Counted from the stretch's first letter, positions 1 to 9,084 are shown. The stretch: DNA of 64,000 nucleotides from Streptomyces malaysiensis subsp. samsunensis (GCF_024519315.1 NZ_JANIIC010000014.1:62001-126000); one strand, 5' to 3'. The notes: a model not told the origin generated them from the sequence alone. Translations and numbers: made by a program.

Positions 1-163
1 TGACGGCCGAACGGCGCCGCCTGCGCTTGATACGGCGCTGGATCCTGCGCCGCTCCGCACGCCCGCCGACCCGGCGCTCGCCCGGCGCACGCGAGGGGTC
101 CACACCGGCGGGCGGGCCCCCCGCCTGACGCGCCCTGGTACGGGGCCGCCCGCGCTTACCCAT
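1..163 (-). CDS. Type I signal peptidase paralogue, N-terminal part only
   Basis: Reading leftward from an ATG at 163-161, the frame is open to the window edge and gives 54 residues that are extremely rich in Arg, Gly and Pro (begins MGKRGRPRTRARQAG, ends with a run of Arg). The ATG overlaps the TAA of the upstream lepB gene by 8 bases, so the two are translationally coupled. Streptomyces carry three or four consecutive signal peptidase genes here (sipW-Z in S. coelicolor), and Arg-rich cytoplasmic tails before the membrane anchor are usual for them. The catalytic domain lies outside the window, so the assignment rests on position and tail composition only. Confidence 0.7.
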   Translation of the reverse strand, partial: MGKRGRPRTRARQAGGPPAGVDPSRAPGERRVGGRAERRRIQRRIKRRRRRSAV

Positions 164-992
164 GGGCACCACCGGAGGCCGCGGACGGTATGCCGCCGGG
201 CGCCGCGGGCACATCGGCGAAGGTGTCCGTCCGGGGCACGGCGGACCAGCGGCCGAACGGCCAGCCGATCCATTCGGCGCGGCCGATCACCTTGTCGACG
301 GGGACGGTGCCGCCGCCCGGTGCGCCCAGATAGTCGCGCGAGTCCCGGGAGGCGTCGCGGTGGTCGCCCATCACCCACAGCCGTCCCTCGGGCACGACGG
401 TGTCGAAGCGCACCCGCGATGGCCTGTCTCCGGGGCGCAGATAGCCCTCGTCCACCGGCTGACCGTTCACCTCGATCCTCCCCCGCTTGTCGCAGCAGGT
501 GACCCGGTCACCACCAATGCCCACCACGCGCTTGACGTAGTCGGACTCGGCCGGTTCGGCCAGCCCGACCGCCGCGGCCGCCTTGCGCAGCAGACCCGTC
601 ACCGGATTCCCGGACGGCTCCTCCTCGCCGAAGGAACCGGCTCCGTCGAACACGACAACGTCGCCGCGGCGCGGATCGTCCCCGAAACGGTAGGCGAGCT
701 TGTTCACAAGAACCCGGTCCCCGGGGCGGAGGGTGTTCTCCATCGAACCGCTGGGGATCAGGAACGGCTGCATCACAAAGCCGCTCACCAGCAGCACGAC
801 CGCGGCACAGGCCGCCGCGAGCAGCGCCGCCCGCCGCCATCGCCCGCCCCCGGTCAGCCATTCCGGCAGCCACCGGGCGGACGGGGGTTCCCCGGCCCGC
901 GCGGGAGCATGCGAAGAGCGCGACCGCTCCCCGTGCTCCTTCTCGGAGCCCGGGGAGCGGTCGCGCTCCGCGAGCTGTCCTTCGGTGTTCAT
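156..992 (-). CDS. lepB: Type I signal peptidase (leader peptidase)
   Basis: Serine-lysine endopeptidase of the outer membrane face that removes signal peptides from Sec and Tat exported proteins. The 278-residue product has a charged cytoplasmic tail (1-50), one membrane segment (about 54-74), the catalytic Ser83 in the box PSGSMENTL, the general base Lys154 in DYVKRVVGIGGD, and the late conserved box GDHRDASRDSR. It follows rplS by 83 bases and its stop overlaps the start of a second signal peptidase gene, as in the sip cluster of S. coelicolor. The insertion between the Ser and Lys boxes is longer than in Escherichia coli but ordinary for actinobacteria. Family assignment is secure; which sip paralogue it corresponds to is not determined. 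Confidence 0.95.
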   Translation of the reverse strand: MNTEGQLAERDRSPGSEKEHGERSRSSHAPARAGEPPSARWLPEWLTGGGRWRRAALLAAACAAVVLLVSGFVMQPFLIPSGSMENTLRPGDRVLVNKLAYRFGDDPRRGDVVVFDGAGSFGEEEPSGNPVTGLLRKAAAAVGLAEPAESDYVKRVVGIGGDRVTCCDKRGRIEVNGQPVDEGYLRPGDRPSRVRFDTVVPEGRLWVMGDHRDASRDSRDYLGAPGGGTVPVDKVIGRAEWIGWPFGRWSAVPRTDTFADVPAAPGGIPSAASGGAHG

Positions 993-1075
993 CGGGCCAG
1001 AGCCTATCCGGCCCGGCCGGATGATCCGGCGGTAGCTCAGTAGTCGCGCAAAATCGCCGCGATACAGCCGCGAAC

Positions 1076-1426
1076 TCAGTTGTCGCGCTTCTCCTTGATC
1101 TTGGCGGCCTTGCCGCGGAGGTCGCGCAGGTAGTACAGCTTCGCCCGGCGCACATCACCGCGGGTGACGACCTCGATCTTCTCGACGATCGGGGTGTGCA
1201 CCGGGAAGGTGCGCTCCACGCCGACGCTGAAGCTGACCTTGCGGACGGTGAAGGTCTCACGGACGCCGGAGCCCTGGCGGCGGATGACGACGCCCTTGAA
1301 CTGCTGGACACGGGAGCGGTTGCCCTCGATGACGCGGACGTGGACGTTGACCGTGTCGCCGGGGCGGAAGGTCGGAATGTCGCTGCGCAGCGACGCGGAG
1401 TCGACGGTGTCGAGCAGGTGAGACAT
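1076..1426 (-). CDS. rplS: 50S ribosomal protein L19
   Basis: Large-subunit protein at the 30S-50S interface. The 116-residue product has the usual L19 length and motifs: [15 protein letters not shown] near residues 21-35, [12 protein letters not shown] and the basic C-terminal stretch [20 protein letters not shown]. The ATG at 1426 is chosen because an open frame further upstream has no L19 similarity and a purine-rich GAAAGC lies 7 bases before this ATG. It is the fifth gene of the rpsP-KH-rimM-trmD-rplS cluster and lies 132 bases after trmD, a gap large enough for its own promoter. Confidence 0.97.
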   Translation of the reverse strand: MSHLLDTVDSASLRSDIPTFRPGDTVNVHVRVIEGNRSRVQQFKGVVIRRQGSGVRETFTVRKVSFSVGVERTFPVHTPIVEKIEVVTRGDVRRAKLYYLRDLRGKAAKIKEKRDN

Positions 1427-1558
1427 GATCGTCTGCTTTCTTCGCCGATGCCACAGGTCATCAGCGGAATATCGGATGATGATTCGGAGTGCCGCCCTCA
1501 TCGGGTGGGCGTCGGTCCCCCTGTGGCAGGGGCGCACACCCGGACGTACGGCAGCGGC

Positions 1559-2389
1559 CTATTCTTCCACGGCCCGGTCCGGCCGCCCAAATCGGGCCCC
1601 ACCGGTCCCGGGCAGCTCTTCCCAGCCCAGCTCGGTGAGGAGGGCGCGGTCGTGCTTGTCGAGCGTCGCCGGATCGCAGCGCTCGATCAGATCGGGTCGG
1701 TTCTCGCTGGTACGGCGGAACGCCTCGTCCCGGCGCCAGCGGGCGACCCTGCCGTGGTGGCCGCTGATCAGCACCTCCGGGATGGGGCGGCCGCGCCACT
1801 CGGGGGGCTTGGTGTAGACGGGCCCCTCCAGGAGATCGGCCATCGCGCCGGGGGCGAAGGAGTCGTCGCGATGCGACTCGGCATTGCCCAGCACGCCCGG
1901 CAGCAGCCGGGCCACCGCCTCGGTGATCACCAGCACCGCGGCCTCGCCGCCGGCCAGCACATAGTCACCGATCGAGACCTCGTGGACCTCGAGCCGCTCG
2001 CCGTACTCCTCGATCACCCGGCGGTCGATGCCCTCGTAGCGGGCGGGCGCGAAGACCAGCCAGGGGCGCTCGGCGAGCTCCACGGCGAGGGCCTGGGTGA
2101 ACGGACGGCCGCTCGGGGTCGGCACGATCAGCGTGGGCTTGACCAGCCCCTCGGCCTCGCCCGACTCCATGATCGAGTCAAGCGCCTCGCCCCACGGCTC
2201 GGGCTTCATGACCATGCCGGGGCCGCCGCCGTACGGAGTGTCGTCGACCGTGTTGTGCCGGTCGTGCGTCCAGGCGCGCAGATCGTGGATCCGCACGTCG
2301 AGTTGGCCTCGGGCGCGCGCCTTGCCGACCAGCGAGACGTTCAGCGGCTCCAGGTACTCGGGGAAGATCGTGACGACGTCGAGCCTCAT
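1559..2389 (-). CDS. trmD: tRNA (guanine37-N1)-methyltransferase
   Basis: SPOUT-class enzyme that methylates G37 of tRNAs reading CNN codons and so prevents +1 frameshifting, using S-adenosylmethionine bound in a trefoil knot. The 276-residue product begins [16 protein letters not shown], has the [14 protein letters not shown] and [17 protein letters not shown] knot segments in the middle, and the C-terminal helical domain ([15 protein letters not shown]). Length is slightly above the E. coli enzyme because of a C-terminal tail. Its ATG overlaps the TGA of rimM in an ATGA, so the two are translated together, as is common in this cluster. Confidence 0.97.
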   Translation of the reverse strand: MRLDVVTIFPEYLEPLNVSLVGKARARGQLDVRIHDLRAWTHDRHNTVDDTPYGGGPGMVMKPEPWGEALDSIMESGEAEGLVKPTLIVPTPSGRPFTQALAVELAERPWLVFAPARYEGIDRRVIEEYGERLEVHEVSIGDYVLAGGEAAVLVITEAVARLLPGVLGNAESHRDDSFAPGAMADLLEGPVYTKPPEWRGRPIPEVLISGHHGRVARWRRDEAFRRTSENRPDLIERCDPATLDKHDRALLTELGWEELPGTGGARFGRPDRAVEE

Positions 2390-3087
2390 GACGACTCACC
2401 CTCACGGCCGCCCGCGGTGTCGCCCTTGCGAACGCCACCGGTGTCGCCCTTGCGAACGCCGTCGGTGTCGTCCTTACGGTTGCCCTCGGAACGGTTGCCC
2501 GCGGCGTCGTCCTTACGGTTGCCCTCGGAACGGTTGCCCGCGGACTCGTCCTTACGGTTGCCCGCGATCTCCGCCTCGGCCTCGTCGAGCAGGCCCGGCG
2601 GCGGGTCGATCACGGCGCGCTGCGCCTCCAGATCGATCTCCGGCACGACCCCGGAGACGAACGGGATCATCACCTCGTCCCCGCCGGGGCGCTTCACGAT
2701 CAGCAGGTCCTGGTACGGCAGATGGGAGATCTCGGAGATCCTCCCGACCTCCCTGCCGTCCACGGTGACCACATCGAGGTCGATCAGCTGATGGTCGTAG
2801 AACTCCTCGGGGTCCTCGGGGAACTCCTCGGGGTCGACCTCCGCGATCAGCAGGATGTTGCGCAGCGCCTCCGCGGCGTTGCGGTCGCGTACGCCGTCGA
2901 AGCGCAGCAGCAGCCGGCCGCTGTGCACCCGGCCGGTCTCGATGGTCAGCGGCCCGGCCGAGGCGGGCTCGGTGGCCAGCACGGCCCCCGGGGCGAGCCG
3001 CAGCTCCGGCTCGTCCGTCCGGACCTCGACGGTGACCTCGCCCTTGATGCCATGGGCACGGCCGATCCGCGCGACAACCAACTGCAC
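2386..3087 (-). CDS. rimM: 16S rRNA processing protein RimM with a repeat-built C-terminal tail
   Basis: Assembly factor that binds S19 and helps mature the 30S head. The GTG at 3087 is chosen: AAGGGA precedes it by about 8 bases and it gives the family N-terminus [18 protein letters not shown]. The N-terminal domain covers about 1-90 and the PRC-barrel about 95-170 ([21 protein letters not shown]). After the barrel the protein does not end as usual; about 60 further residues form a hydrophilic tail of GNRKDD, GNRSE and GVRKGDT units (DNA 2386-2570). A 37-base block is repeated exactly with a 39-base period at 2468 and 2507, which is 13 codons, so the frame is kept. The tail is not needed for known RimM function and its role is unknown. 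Confidence 0.95.
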   Translation of the reverse strand: MQLVVARIGRAHGIKGEVTVEVRTDEPELRLAPGAVLATEPASAGPLTIETGRVHSGRLLLRFDGVRDRNAAEALRNILLIAEVDPEEFPEDPEEFYDHQLIDLDVVTVDGREVGRISEISHLPYQDLLIVKRPGGDEVMIPFVSGVVPEIDLEAQRAVIDPPPGLLDEAEAEIAGNRKDESAGNRSEGNRKDDAAGNRSEGNRKDDTDGVRKGDTGGVRKGDTAGGREGESS

Positions 3088-3108
3088 GATGCGATGTCCC
3101 TTCACGCA

Positions 3109-3147
3109 CACGGGCCGGGGACGGCCCAAAGCCCTCCCCGGCCCGTG
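3109..3147. terminator. Perfect 12-bp hairpin between the KH gene and rimM
   Basis: CACGGGCCGGGG at 3109-3120 pairs without mismatch with CCCCGGCCCGTG at 3136-3147 around a 15-base loop. It lies inside the operon, between the stop of the KH gene and the rimM start. No T-run follows, as is normal in Streptomyces terminators. It could be an internal terminator or attenuator that lowers expression of rimM-trmD relative to rpsP; which of these it is cannot be told from sequence. Confidence 0.6.
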
Positions 3148-3168
3148 CCGGTGCTCTTCTTGTTCGCC

Positions 3169-3408
3169 TCAGTGGACCTGATCGACGTCGACGAGGTCGA
3201 CGCGGATCCCACGGCCGCCGATGGCGCCCACGACGGTGCGCAGGGCGCGTGCGGTGCGGCCGTTGCGGCCGATCACCTTGCCGAGGTCATCGGGGTGCAC
3301 CCGGACCTCCAGCACCCGCCCGCGCCGCAGGTTGCGCGAGGCCACCTGCACCTCGTCGGGGTTGTCGACAATGCCCTTCACCAGGTGCTCGAGGGCCTCC
3401 TCGAGCAT
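3169..3408 (-). CDS. khpA: KH-domain RNA-binding protein (KhpA family)
   Basis: A 79-residue protein that is a single KH RNA-binding domain. The GxxG loop is visible as VIGRNGRTARALR (about residues 45-57), flanked by the expected beta-strand VLEVRVHPDD. KhpA forms a complex with KhpB/Jag in other Gram-positive bacteria and binds many transcripts; its gene sits between rpsP and rimM in most actinobacteria and firmicutes, as here. Only 2 bases separate it from rpsP, so the two are co-translated. The function in Streptomyces is inferred from the family. Confidence 0.92.
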   Translation of the reverse strand: MLEEALEHLVKGIVDNPDEVQVASRNLRRGRVLEVRVHPDDLGKVIGRNGRTARALRTVVGAIGGRGIRVDLVDVDQVH

Positions 3409-3410
3409 CC

Positions 3411-3854
3411 TCAGGCCTCGGTCGAGGCGGTGGACTCAGCGGACTCGGCCGCCTCGTCCGACTTCTTGTCGGCCTTCTTCGCCTTCGGGGTGATCGCCTC
3501 ACCCTTCGGCTCATCACCGGCGTCCTTGGCGGCCGCCTCGAACAGGGCGCGCTTGTCGGCCTTCGGCTCGGCGACCTTCATCGGAGCCGGGGCGGGCAGA
3601 CCCTTGAACTGCTGCCAGTCGCCGGTGACCTTCAGGATGGCCAGCACCGGCTCGGTCGGCTGCGCGCCGACCTTCAGCCAGTGCTGCACACGCTCCGAGT
3701 CGACCTCGATGCGCGACGGGTTCTGCACCGGGTGGTACAGACCGATCTCCTCGATCGCCCGGCCGTCACGGCGGGTGCGGGAGTCGGCGACGACGATGCG
3801 GTAGTGAGGCGAACGGATCTTGCCCAGACGCTTCAGCTTGATCTTGACTGCCAC
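3411..3854 (-). CDS. rpsP: 30S ribosomal protein S16
   Basis: Small-subunit assembly protein and first gene of the cluster. The GTG at 3854 follows AGGAG by about 13 bases and gives [20 protein letters not shown], the canonical start; the frame upstream has no S16 similarity. The S16 core covers about residues 1-95 ([38 protein letters not shown]). Residues from about 100 to 147 form a Lys/Ala/Glu-rich tail ([20 protein letters not shown]) that is typical of actinobacterial S16 and absent in E. coli. The promoter should lie in the 155-base gap to the next gene upstream. Confidence 0.97.
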   Translation of the reverse strand: MAVKIKLKRLGKIRSPHYRIVVADSRTRRDGRAIEEIGLYHPVQNPSRIEVDSERVQHWLKVGAQPTEPVLAILKVTGDWQQFKGLPAPAPMKVAEPKADKRALFEAAAKDAGDEPKGEAITPKAKKADKKSDEAAESAESTASTEA

Positions 3855-4009
3855 GGGAGTGGTGTCTCCTGGTCTTGACGTGGTTGAGCACTGCGACGTG
3901 CCGCGTGGGGTTGCGGTACCCGAGTGCCCGATGGACGCGTCAGCCGGAGGAGAGAGGGGTCCTGGTCGACTGTCGAGTACAGCAGACCATTGTGCCACAC
4001 CGTGACCGG

Positions 4010-4603
4010 TCAGCCGACCGCGGCCACCGGCTCCGGAATACGGAAGGGCTTACCGCATCCTCCGCACACGATCGGCGCCTGGGCCAGCACCGACGGGACG
4101 ACCCGGACATTGCGCCCGCAGTCGCACACCGCCTTGACCCGCACCCCGCCACCGGACGAGCCGTGCCGCGCGGCGGGCCCGCGGAAGGTGCGGGAGGTCT
4201 CGGCGGTCGTCGCCACGGTGTGCGCCTTGAGCGCGCGCTGGAGGCGGTCGATCGTGGTCCGGTAGCGCTTTCTCGCCTCGGGGCTGAGGGTGACCAGCGA
4301 GAAGCCGCTGCTGGGATGCGGCTCATCCGGGTGGTCAAGCCCCAGCTCCTCGGCGACCGCCAGGAACCGGCGGTTGTGGTAGCGGCCGGCGCGTGAGGTG
4401 TCACGGACACCGCGGGCAGCGGCGATCCCATGAACTGCCTCATGCAGCAGCCGTTCGAAGGAGAGCTCGGCGCCACATGCGGACGACGACTCTCCGATCA
4501 GCGATTCGGGCGCGGCTAGATCCGGCAGCTCGGGGTGGTGCCGTTGAATATCGGCCCACGCCTGTGCCAGCTCTGCGGCGAGAACAGGTGGTGTCGTGCT
4601 CAC
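4010..4603 (-). CDS. SprT-like zinc metalloprotease-family protein
   Basis: A 197-residue protein. It has a zinc-protease signature HEAVH (about residues 54-58, in [14 protein letters not shown]) followed by a downstream RYHNRRF segment, the layout of SprT/Spartan-like domains. A C-terminal zinc ribbon is formed by CDCG and CGGCG (about 160-190). Spartan proteins cut DNA-protein crosslinks, but bacterial SprT-like proteins are mostly uncharacterised, so the substrate is unknown. It starts with GTG at 4603 and no good ribosome-binding site is visible. It lies upstream of rpsP on the same strand with a 155-base gap and is probably transcribed separately. Confidence 0.75.
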   Translation of the reverse strand: MSTTPPVLAAELAQAWADIQRHHPELPDLAAPESLIGESSSACGAELSFERLLHEAVHGIAAARGVRDTSRAGRYHNRRFLAVAEELGLDHPDEPHPSSGFSLVTLSPEARKRYRTTIDRLQRALKAHTVATTAETSRTFRGPAARHGSSGGGVRVKAVCDCGRNVRVVPSVLAQAPIVCGGCGKPFRIPEPVAAVG

Positions 4604-4747
4604 GTCGTGCTAACGAGCAGGACCGTCCCGGTGTTCCGATTCCGGGCCATCCCAAATAATTTGCACGTACCAGTCAGTTCACGGTGATGTACGACGACGA
4701 GGGGCGGGTGCGTAAATCTGTGGATGAGCCACGCACCGCGCACCAAG

Positions 4748-4761
4748 CCGGTACGTACCGG
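4748..4761. promoter_or_regulatory. Perfect 14-bp palindrome beside the proS stop
   Basis: CCGGTACGTACCGG is an exact palindrome ending 1 base before the proS stop codon and lying in the 159-base gap ahead of the SprT-like gene. Such symmetric sites often bind TetR- or XRE-type dimers. No other copy was found in the window, so the assignment as an operator is only a suggestion. Confidence 0.35.
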
Positions 4762-4762
4762 T

Positions 4763-6178
4763 TCAGTAAGCCCGCGCGACGAACGCGACGTTACCGGGAG
4801 CGTCATCGGCGTCCGGCACCGCCCCGTCCTCGGTGACCAGACACCGGACGGATACGGACCGCTCGGCGAGCGCCGCCTCGCCCTCGGGCCCCAGGTCCGC
4901 CCACCGGATACGGGCCCAGCCGCCCGCCGCCGCGGCCTCGGCGGCCTCCTCCATGGTCGTCACGTCCGTGGTGCGCGCCTTACGGCGCTCACGGGCCTGC
5001 CGCAGCAGCAGCGCCTGGTCCTCCTCCAGGACCTTGGGCAGCAGCTCCGGCAGCAGCTCGGCGCGCACCGGCTCCTTGCCGCCGGGGATCCGCCGGGCCA
5101 CCATCGCGGTGCCGCCCTCCAGGTCGCGCGGGCCGATCTCGACCCGGATGGGGACGCCCTTGAGCTCCCAGTCGACCGCGCGCCGGCCGAAGGGGGTGTC
5201 CGTACGGTCGTCGACATGGACCCGCACGCCCGCCGCGGTGAGCAGGTCGCCGACCTCGCGGACCTTGGCGAGCACCGCCTCATCGCCCTTGATCGCCAGC
5301 ACCACGACCTGGATCGGGGCCAGCCGCGGCGGGATCCGCAGGCCGTTGTCGTCGCCGTGCATCATCACCAGCGCGCCGACCATCCGGGTCGTGCTGCCCC
5401 ATGAGGTCTGCCAGACCAGCTCCTGCTCGCCGTCCTTGGACAGATAGCTGGTGTGGAAGGCCCTGGCGAAGTTCTGGCCGAGCTCATGGCTGGTGCCCAG
5501 CTGGAGCGCCTTGCCGTCACCCATCATCCCTTCGAGGGTGAGGGTGTTGAGGGCGCCCGCGAACCGCTCCCGGGCGGTCTTGCGGCCCAGGACGAGGTCC
5601 ATCGCCAGGACGTCCTCCATGAACCGGGCGTAGACCTCACGGTGGATCCGGGCGGCGAAGTCCCTGGCGTCCTCGTACGTCGCGTGCGCGGTATGGCCCT
5701 CCTGCCACAGGAACTCGGTCGTCCGCAGGAACAGCCGCGGCCGCAGCTCCCAACGCACCACATTGGCCCACTGGTTGATCAGCAATGGCAGATCGCGGTA
5801 GCTCTGCACCCACTTGGAGAAGTACTCGTTGACGATCGTCTCGGAGGTGGGCCGGACGACGACCGGCTCCTCGAGCTCCTTACCGCCGCCATGGGTGACG
5901 ACCGCCAGCTCCGGCGCGAACCCCTCGACGTGATCGGCCTCCCGGGCCAGATACGACTGCGGGATGAAGAGCGGGAAGTACGCGTTCTGGACGCCGACCG
6001 CCTTGATGCGGGCGTCCATGTCCTGCTGCATCCGCTCCCACAGCCCGTACCCGTACGGTCGGATGACCATGGTGCCGCGCACCGGGCCGTTGTCGGCCAG
6101 CTCGGCCTTGTTGATCACATCCTGGTACCAGCGGGGGAAGTCCTCCACCCGCGGGGTGAGTACGGGAGTCTTGGCCAT
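4763..6178 (-). CDS. proS: Prolyl-tRNA synthetase, eukaryote/archaeal-type (type 3)
   Basis: Class II synthetase that attaches proline to tRNA-Pro. The 471-residue length is short: bacterial-type ProRS has about 570 residues because of an editing insertion between motifs 2 and 3, and that insertion is absent here. Class II motifs are clear: VVRPTSETIVNEYFSKWVQS, motif 2 RWELRPRLFLRTTEFLWQEGH and motif 3 region MVGALVMMHGDDNGLRIPPR. The protein ends in ...VARAY; a C-terminal Tyr is a hallmark of this subtype. It starts with ATG at 6178. Streptomyces normally also have the bacterial-type enzyme, so this may be the second ProRS of the cell, possibly one with different inhibitor sensitivity. That last point is inference. 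Confidence 0.95.
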   Translation of the reverse strand: MAKTPVLTPRVEDFPRWYQDVINKAELADNGPVRGTMVIRPYGYGLWERMQQDMDARIKAVGVQNAYFPLFIPQSYLAREADHVEGFAPELAVVTHGGGKELEEPVVVRPTSETIVNEYFSKWVQSYRDLPLLINQWANVVRWELRPRLFLRTTEFLWQEGHTAHATYEDARDFAARIHREVYARFMEDVLAMDLVLGRKTARERFAGALNTLTLEGMMGDGKALQLGTSHELGQNFARAFHTSYLSKDGEQELVWQTSWGSTTRMVGALVMMHGDDNGLRIPPRLAPIQVVVLAIKGDEAVLAKVREVGDLLTAAGVRVHVDDRTDTPFGRRAVDWELKGVPIRVEIGPRDLEGGTAMVARRIPGGKEPVRAELLPELLPKVLEEDQALLLRQARERRKARTTDVTTMEEAAEAAAAGGWARIRWADLGPEGEAALAERSVSVRCLVTEDGAVPDADDAPGNVAFVARAY

Positions 6179-6492
6179 GGCGCCGATCGTACGGCGGCGG
6201 GGTACCGAACCGTGAATCGCGCCAGAACGAGGCGATCACTGCCGGCCACCGCCCGGCGCCGTCCAGCGGCCCGCCGAGGCCAGCGGGCCGGGGGCGGTTC
6301 CGGGAGCATGGCGTACGCACAGGTGTGCGGGGGCGCACAAAGGGGGCACGCAAGCACGGCCGTGAAACCTCTGGACGCGGGGACGGATGCGGAGTTCCCT
6401 GGCATTTGGGGGTGGGACGTCATAACGCACAACGGCGTATGTGACACCAAATCTGACGACGGCACTGCTCTTCGCTGATTGGGGCCCTTTCG
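6179..6492. other. Divergent intergenic region proS / methyltransferase
   Basis: These 314 bases separate two divergent genes and should contain both promoters. The part at 6415-6480 is AT-richer than its surroundings (cataacgcac, gacaccaaat) and is the best place for the methyltransferase promoter. No open frame with coding character and no strong inverted repeat was seen. Confidence 0.5.
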
Positions 6493-7404
6493 ATGACATC
6501 CACGCTCGTACGGCGGCACCGACCGCGCCCCTCCTCGTCATGGACGAGGGACGCCCACGCTCGCACCCGCGACTGGGCGGAGATCCAGGAGCGGATGCTG
6601 GTCCCGCTGTACGAGGCCGTCTACGAACGGCTGGACGTCGGCGCCGAGACCCATCTGCTGGGCCTGGGCTGCGGCTCCGGGCTCGCCCTCCTCATGGCGG
6701 CCGCGCGCGGCGCCACGGTCTGCGGGGTGGACACGGACGAGCCGCGTCTGGACCTCGCTCGCGAGCGGCTGACGGCCCCGCGCGCGCCGGGCGGGAATGG
6801 CGGGCCGGGGCGGTCCGCCCGGCTGGGCCCCGGCGGCCCGGAGAGCCCGTGCGTTCAAGAGGCCGCGGCGAACGCGGCCTTCACGGTGGTGACCGCCTTC
6901 GAGCCGCTGTCGGCCCTGGACGCGGGAGGCTCGGGGGCCGCGGTGTCCGCGGCGGCATCCACGCTCGCGGCCGCCGCCGCGCGCACCGAGCGCGGCGGGG
7001 CCGTGGTGCTCGCCGGATGGGGCCCGCCGGAGCGCTGCGCCACCTCCGGGGTGTTGCGGGTGGGCGCCCGGCTCGCCGATCCGATGTACTCCCCCGGCGA
7101 GCGCCGGGAGGAGCCCACGCCCGCGCACTGGCGGCTGTGCGGCCGGGACGACCTGGAGGAGCTGGCCGCGCGGGCCGGGCTGCGGCCCGACGGATCGGGC
7201 CGGGTGGCCTGCCCGTTCGGGTACGCCGACATGGACAGCGCGGTGCGCGGGATGCTGTCGACGGGGCTGTTCGACGCGGCGGAGCGGGCCACGGATCCGA
7301 CCCAGGTCCGTAAGGAGATCACCGAGGCGCTCCATCCGCATCGGCGCGCGGACGGCACGGTGTGGATGCCCAATGTCTTCCGCTATCTGATCTGCCGCGT
7401 CTGA
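6493..7404 (+). CDS. SAM-dependent methyltransferase, substrate unknown
   Basis: A 303-residue class I methyltransferase. Motif I is LGLGCGSGLALLMA (about residues 55-68), followed by an acidic strand end GVDTDEPRLDLA that would hold the SAM ribose. The region after motif I is expanded by Gly/Pro-rich sequence (RAPGGNGGPGRSARLGPGG), typical of GC-rich insertions. The C-terminal third ends with a short conserved block WMPNVFRYLICRV. It lies alone on the plus strand, converging on ffh with a 129-base gap. The substrate cannot be deduced; small-molecule methylation is more likely than nucleic acid because no RNA-binding domain is seen. Confidence 0.75.
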   Translation: MTSTLVRRHRPRPSSSWTRDAHARTRDWAEIQERMLVPLYEAVYERLDVGAETHLLGLGCGSGLALLMAAARGATVCGVDTDEPRLDLARERLTAPRAPGGNGGPGRSARLGPGGPESPCVQEAAANAAFTVVTAFEPLSALDAGGSGAAVSAAASTLAAAAARTERGGAVVLAGWGPPERCATSGVLRVGARLADPMYSPGERREEPTPAHWRLCGRDDLEELAARAGLRPDGSGRVACPFGYADMDSAVRGMLSTGLFDAAERATDPTQVRKEITEALHPHRRADGTVWMPNVFRYLICRV

Positions 7405-7458
7405 ACGGGAGCGTCACGTAAAGCCCCTGGAATCCGCCGTGTGCGCGGGGGCCTTACG

Positions 7459-7516
7459 GTTCGTTCGTACGGACGCCTCGAAGGGCCGGAGCCGTTCGTT
7501 CGTACGGACGCCTCGA
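7459..7516. repeat. Exact 23-base direct repeat between two convergent genes
   Basis: The 23 bases at 7459-7481 recur without change at 7494-7516, a 35-base period. The unit begins GTTCGTTCGTACGG and contains the self-complementary TCGTACGG/CGTACG core. It lies downstream of both the methyltransferase and ffh, so it may form alternative hairpins in either transcript, but a simple recent duplication explains it equally well. Confidence 0.8.
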
Positions 7517-7533
7517 GCGGGCGCCGGGGCGGC

Positions 7534-9084
7534 TCAGCCCATGAACTTCTTGAACTCGTCGGGGAGTTCGAAGTCCTTACCGCCCTGCTCACCGCCGGGC
7601 AGCCCGAACGCGCCACCCTGCTCGCGGCGCGCCGCGGCGGCCTGCTCCTCGGCCTTGCGCTTCATGGGGTTGCCCGAGCGCTGCTTCCCCTTGGCCTTCT
7701 TCTGCTGCTTGCCCTTGCGCTTGGCGCTGCCGCCACCCATGCCAGGCGTACCCGGCATCCCGGGCATTCCCGGCATGCCGCCCTGGGCCATCTTCGACAT
7801 CATCTTGCGCGCGTCGAAGAACCGCTCCACCAGGTTCTTCACCGCGCTCACCTCGACACCGGAACCGCGGGCGATACGGGCGCGGCGCGAGCCGTTGATG
7901 ATCGTGGGGTCCTGGCGCTCGGCCGGGGTCATCGACTTGATGATGGCCGCGGTGCGGTCCACATCCCGCTCGTCCAGATTGTTGAGCTGGTCCTTCATCT
8001 GGCCCATGCCCGGCAGCATGCCGAGCAGCTTGGAGATGGAGCCCATCTTGCGGACCTGCTCCATCTGCGCCAGGAAGTCGTCGAGCGTGAACTCCTTGGG
8101 GCCCTTCGCCAGCTTGGCCGCCATCTTCTCGGCCTCTTGCTGGCTGAAGGTCTGCTCGGCCTTCTCGATCAGGCTGAGCATGTCGCCCATGCCGAGGATG
8201 CGGGACGCCATACGGTCCGGGTGGAACGCATCGAAGTCGTCCAGCTTCTCGCCGTTGGAGGCGAACATGATCTGACGGCCGGTGACATGCGCGATGGACA
8301 GCGCGGCACCGCCGCGCGCGTCGCCGTCCAGCTTGGAGAGCACCACGCCGTCGAAGCCGACGCCGTCGCGGAACGCCTCGGCGGTGTTCACCGCGTCCTG
8401 GCCGATCATCGCGTCGACGACGAAGAGGACCTCGTCCGGGCGGACCGCGTCGCGGATGTCGGCCGCCTGCCGCATCAGCTCCTCGTCGATGCCGAGGCGG
8501 CCCGCGGTGTCGACGATCACGACGTCGTGCTGCTTGGTCCGGGCGAACTCGATCGAGTCCTGCGCCACCTTCACCGGGTCGCCGACGCCATTGCCCGGCT
8601 CGGGGGCGAAGACGGCGACCTCGGCGCGCTCGGCGACCACCGAGAGCTGATTGACGGCGTTGGGGCGCTGGAGGTCACAGGCGACGAGCAGCGGGGCGTG
8701 GCCCTGGGTCTTCAGCCAGCGGCCGAGCTTTCCCGCGAGGGTGGTCTTACCGGCGCCCTGGAGACCCGCGAGCATGATCACTGTCGGCGGCTGCTTGGCG
8801 AAGCGGAGGCGCCTCGCCTCACCGCCGAGGATGCCGACCAGCTCATCGTTGACGATCTTGATGACCTGCTGGGCGGGGTTGAGCGCCTGGGAGACCTCCG
8901 CGCCGAGGCTCCGCTCCTTGACCTGCTTGATGAACGCCCGGACGACGGGCAGCGCCACGTCGGCCTCTAGGAGGGCGATACGGATCTCGCGTGCCGTGGC
9001 GTCGATGTCCGCCTCGCTGAGGCGGCCCTTGCCCCGGAGGTTCTTGAAAGTCGCTGCGAGGCGATCGGAGAGGGTATCGAACAC
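7534..9084 (-). CDS. ffh: Signal recognition particle protein
   Basis: GTPase that binds signal sequences of nascent membrane proteins and, with 4.5S RNA and FtsY, delivers ribosomes to SecYEG. The GTG at 9084 is chosen: it gives MFDTLSDRLAATFKNLRGKG, the family N-terminus, and 516 residues, the usual length; sequence upstream is repeat-rich and non-coding. N domain about 1-90, G domain with P-loop GLQGAGKTT (107-115) and DTAGR, then the methionine-rich M domain (LGMLPGMGQMKDQL) from about 310. A Gly/Met/Lys-rich tail (GGMPGMPGMPGTPGMGGGSA) ends the protein. The receptor gene ftsY lies in the same window at 16.8-18 kb. Confidence 0.97.
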   Translation of the reverse strand: MFDTLSDRLAATFKNLRGKGRLSEADIDATAREIRIALLEADVALPVVRAFIKQVKERSLGAEVSQALNPAQQVIKIVNDELVGILGGEARRLRFAKQPPTVIMLAGLQGAGKTTLAGKLGRWLKTQGHAPLLVACDLQRPNAVNQLSVVAERAEVAVFAPEPGNGVGDPVKVAQDSIEFARTKQHDVVIVDTAGRLGIDEELMRQAADIRDAVRPDEVLFVVDAMIGQDAVNTAEAFRDGVGFDGVVLSKLDGDARGGAALSIAHVTGRQIMFASNGEKLDDFDAFHPDRMASRILGMGDMLSLIEKAEQTFSQQEAEKMAAKLAKGPKEFTLDDFLAQMEQVRKMGSISKLLGMLPGMGQMKDQLNNLDERDVDRTAAIIKSMTPAERQDPTIINGSRRARIARGSGVEVSAVKNLVERFFDARKMMSKMAQGGMPGMPGMPGTPGMGGGSAKRKGKQQKKAKGKQRSGNPMKRKAEEQAAAARREQGGAFGLPGGEQGGKDFELPDEFKKFMG

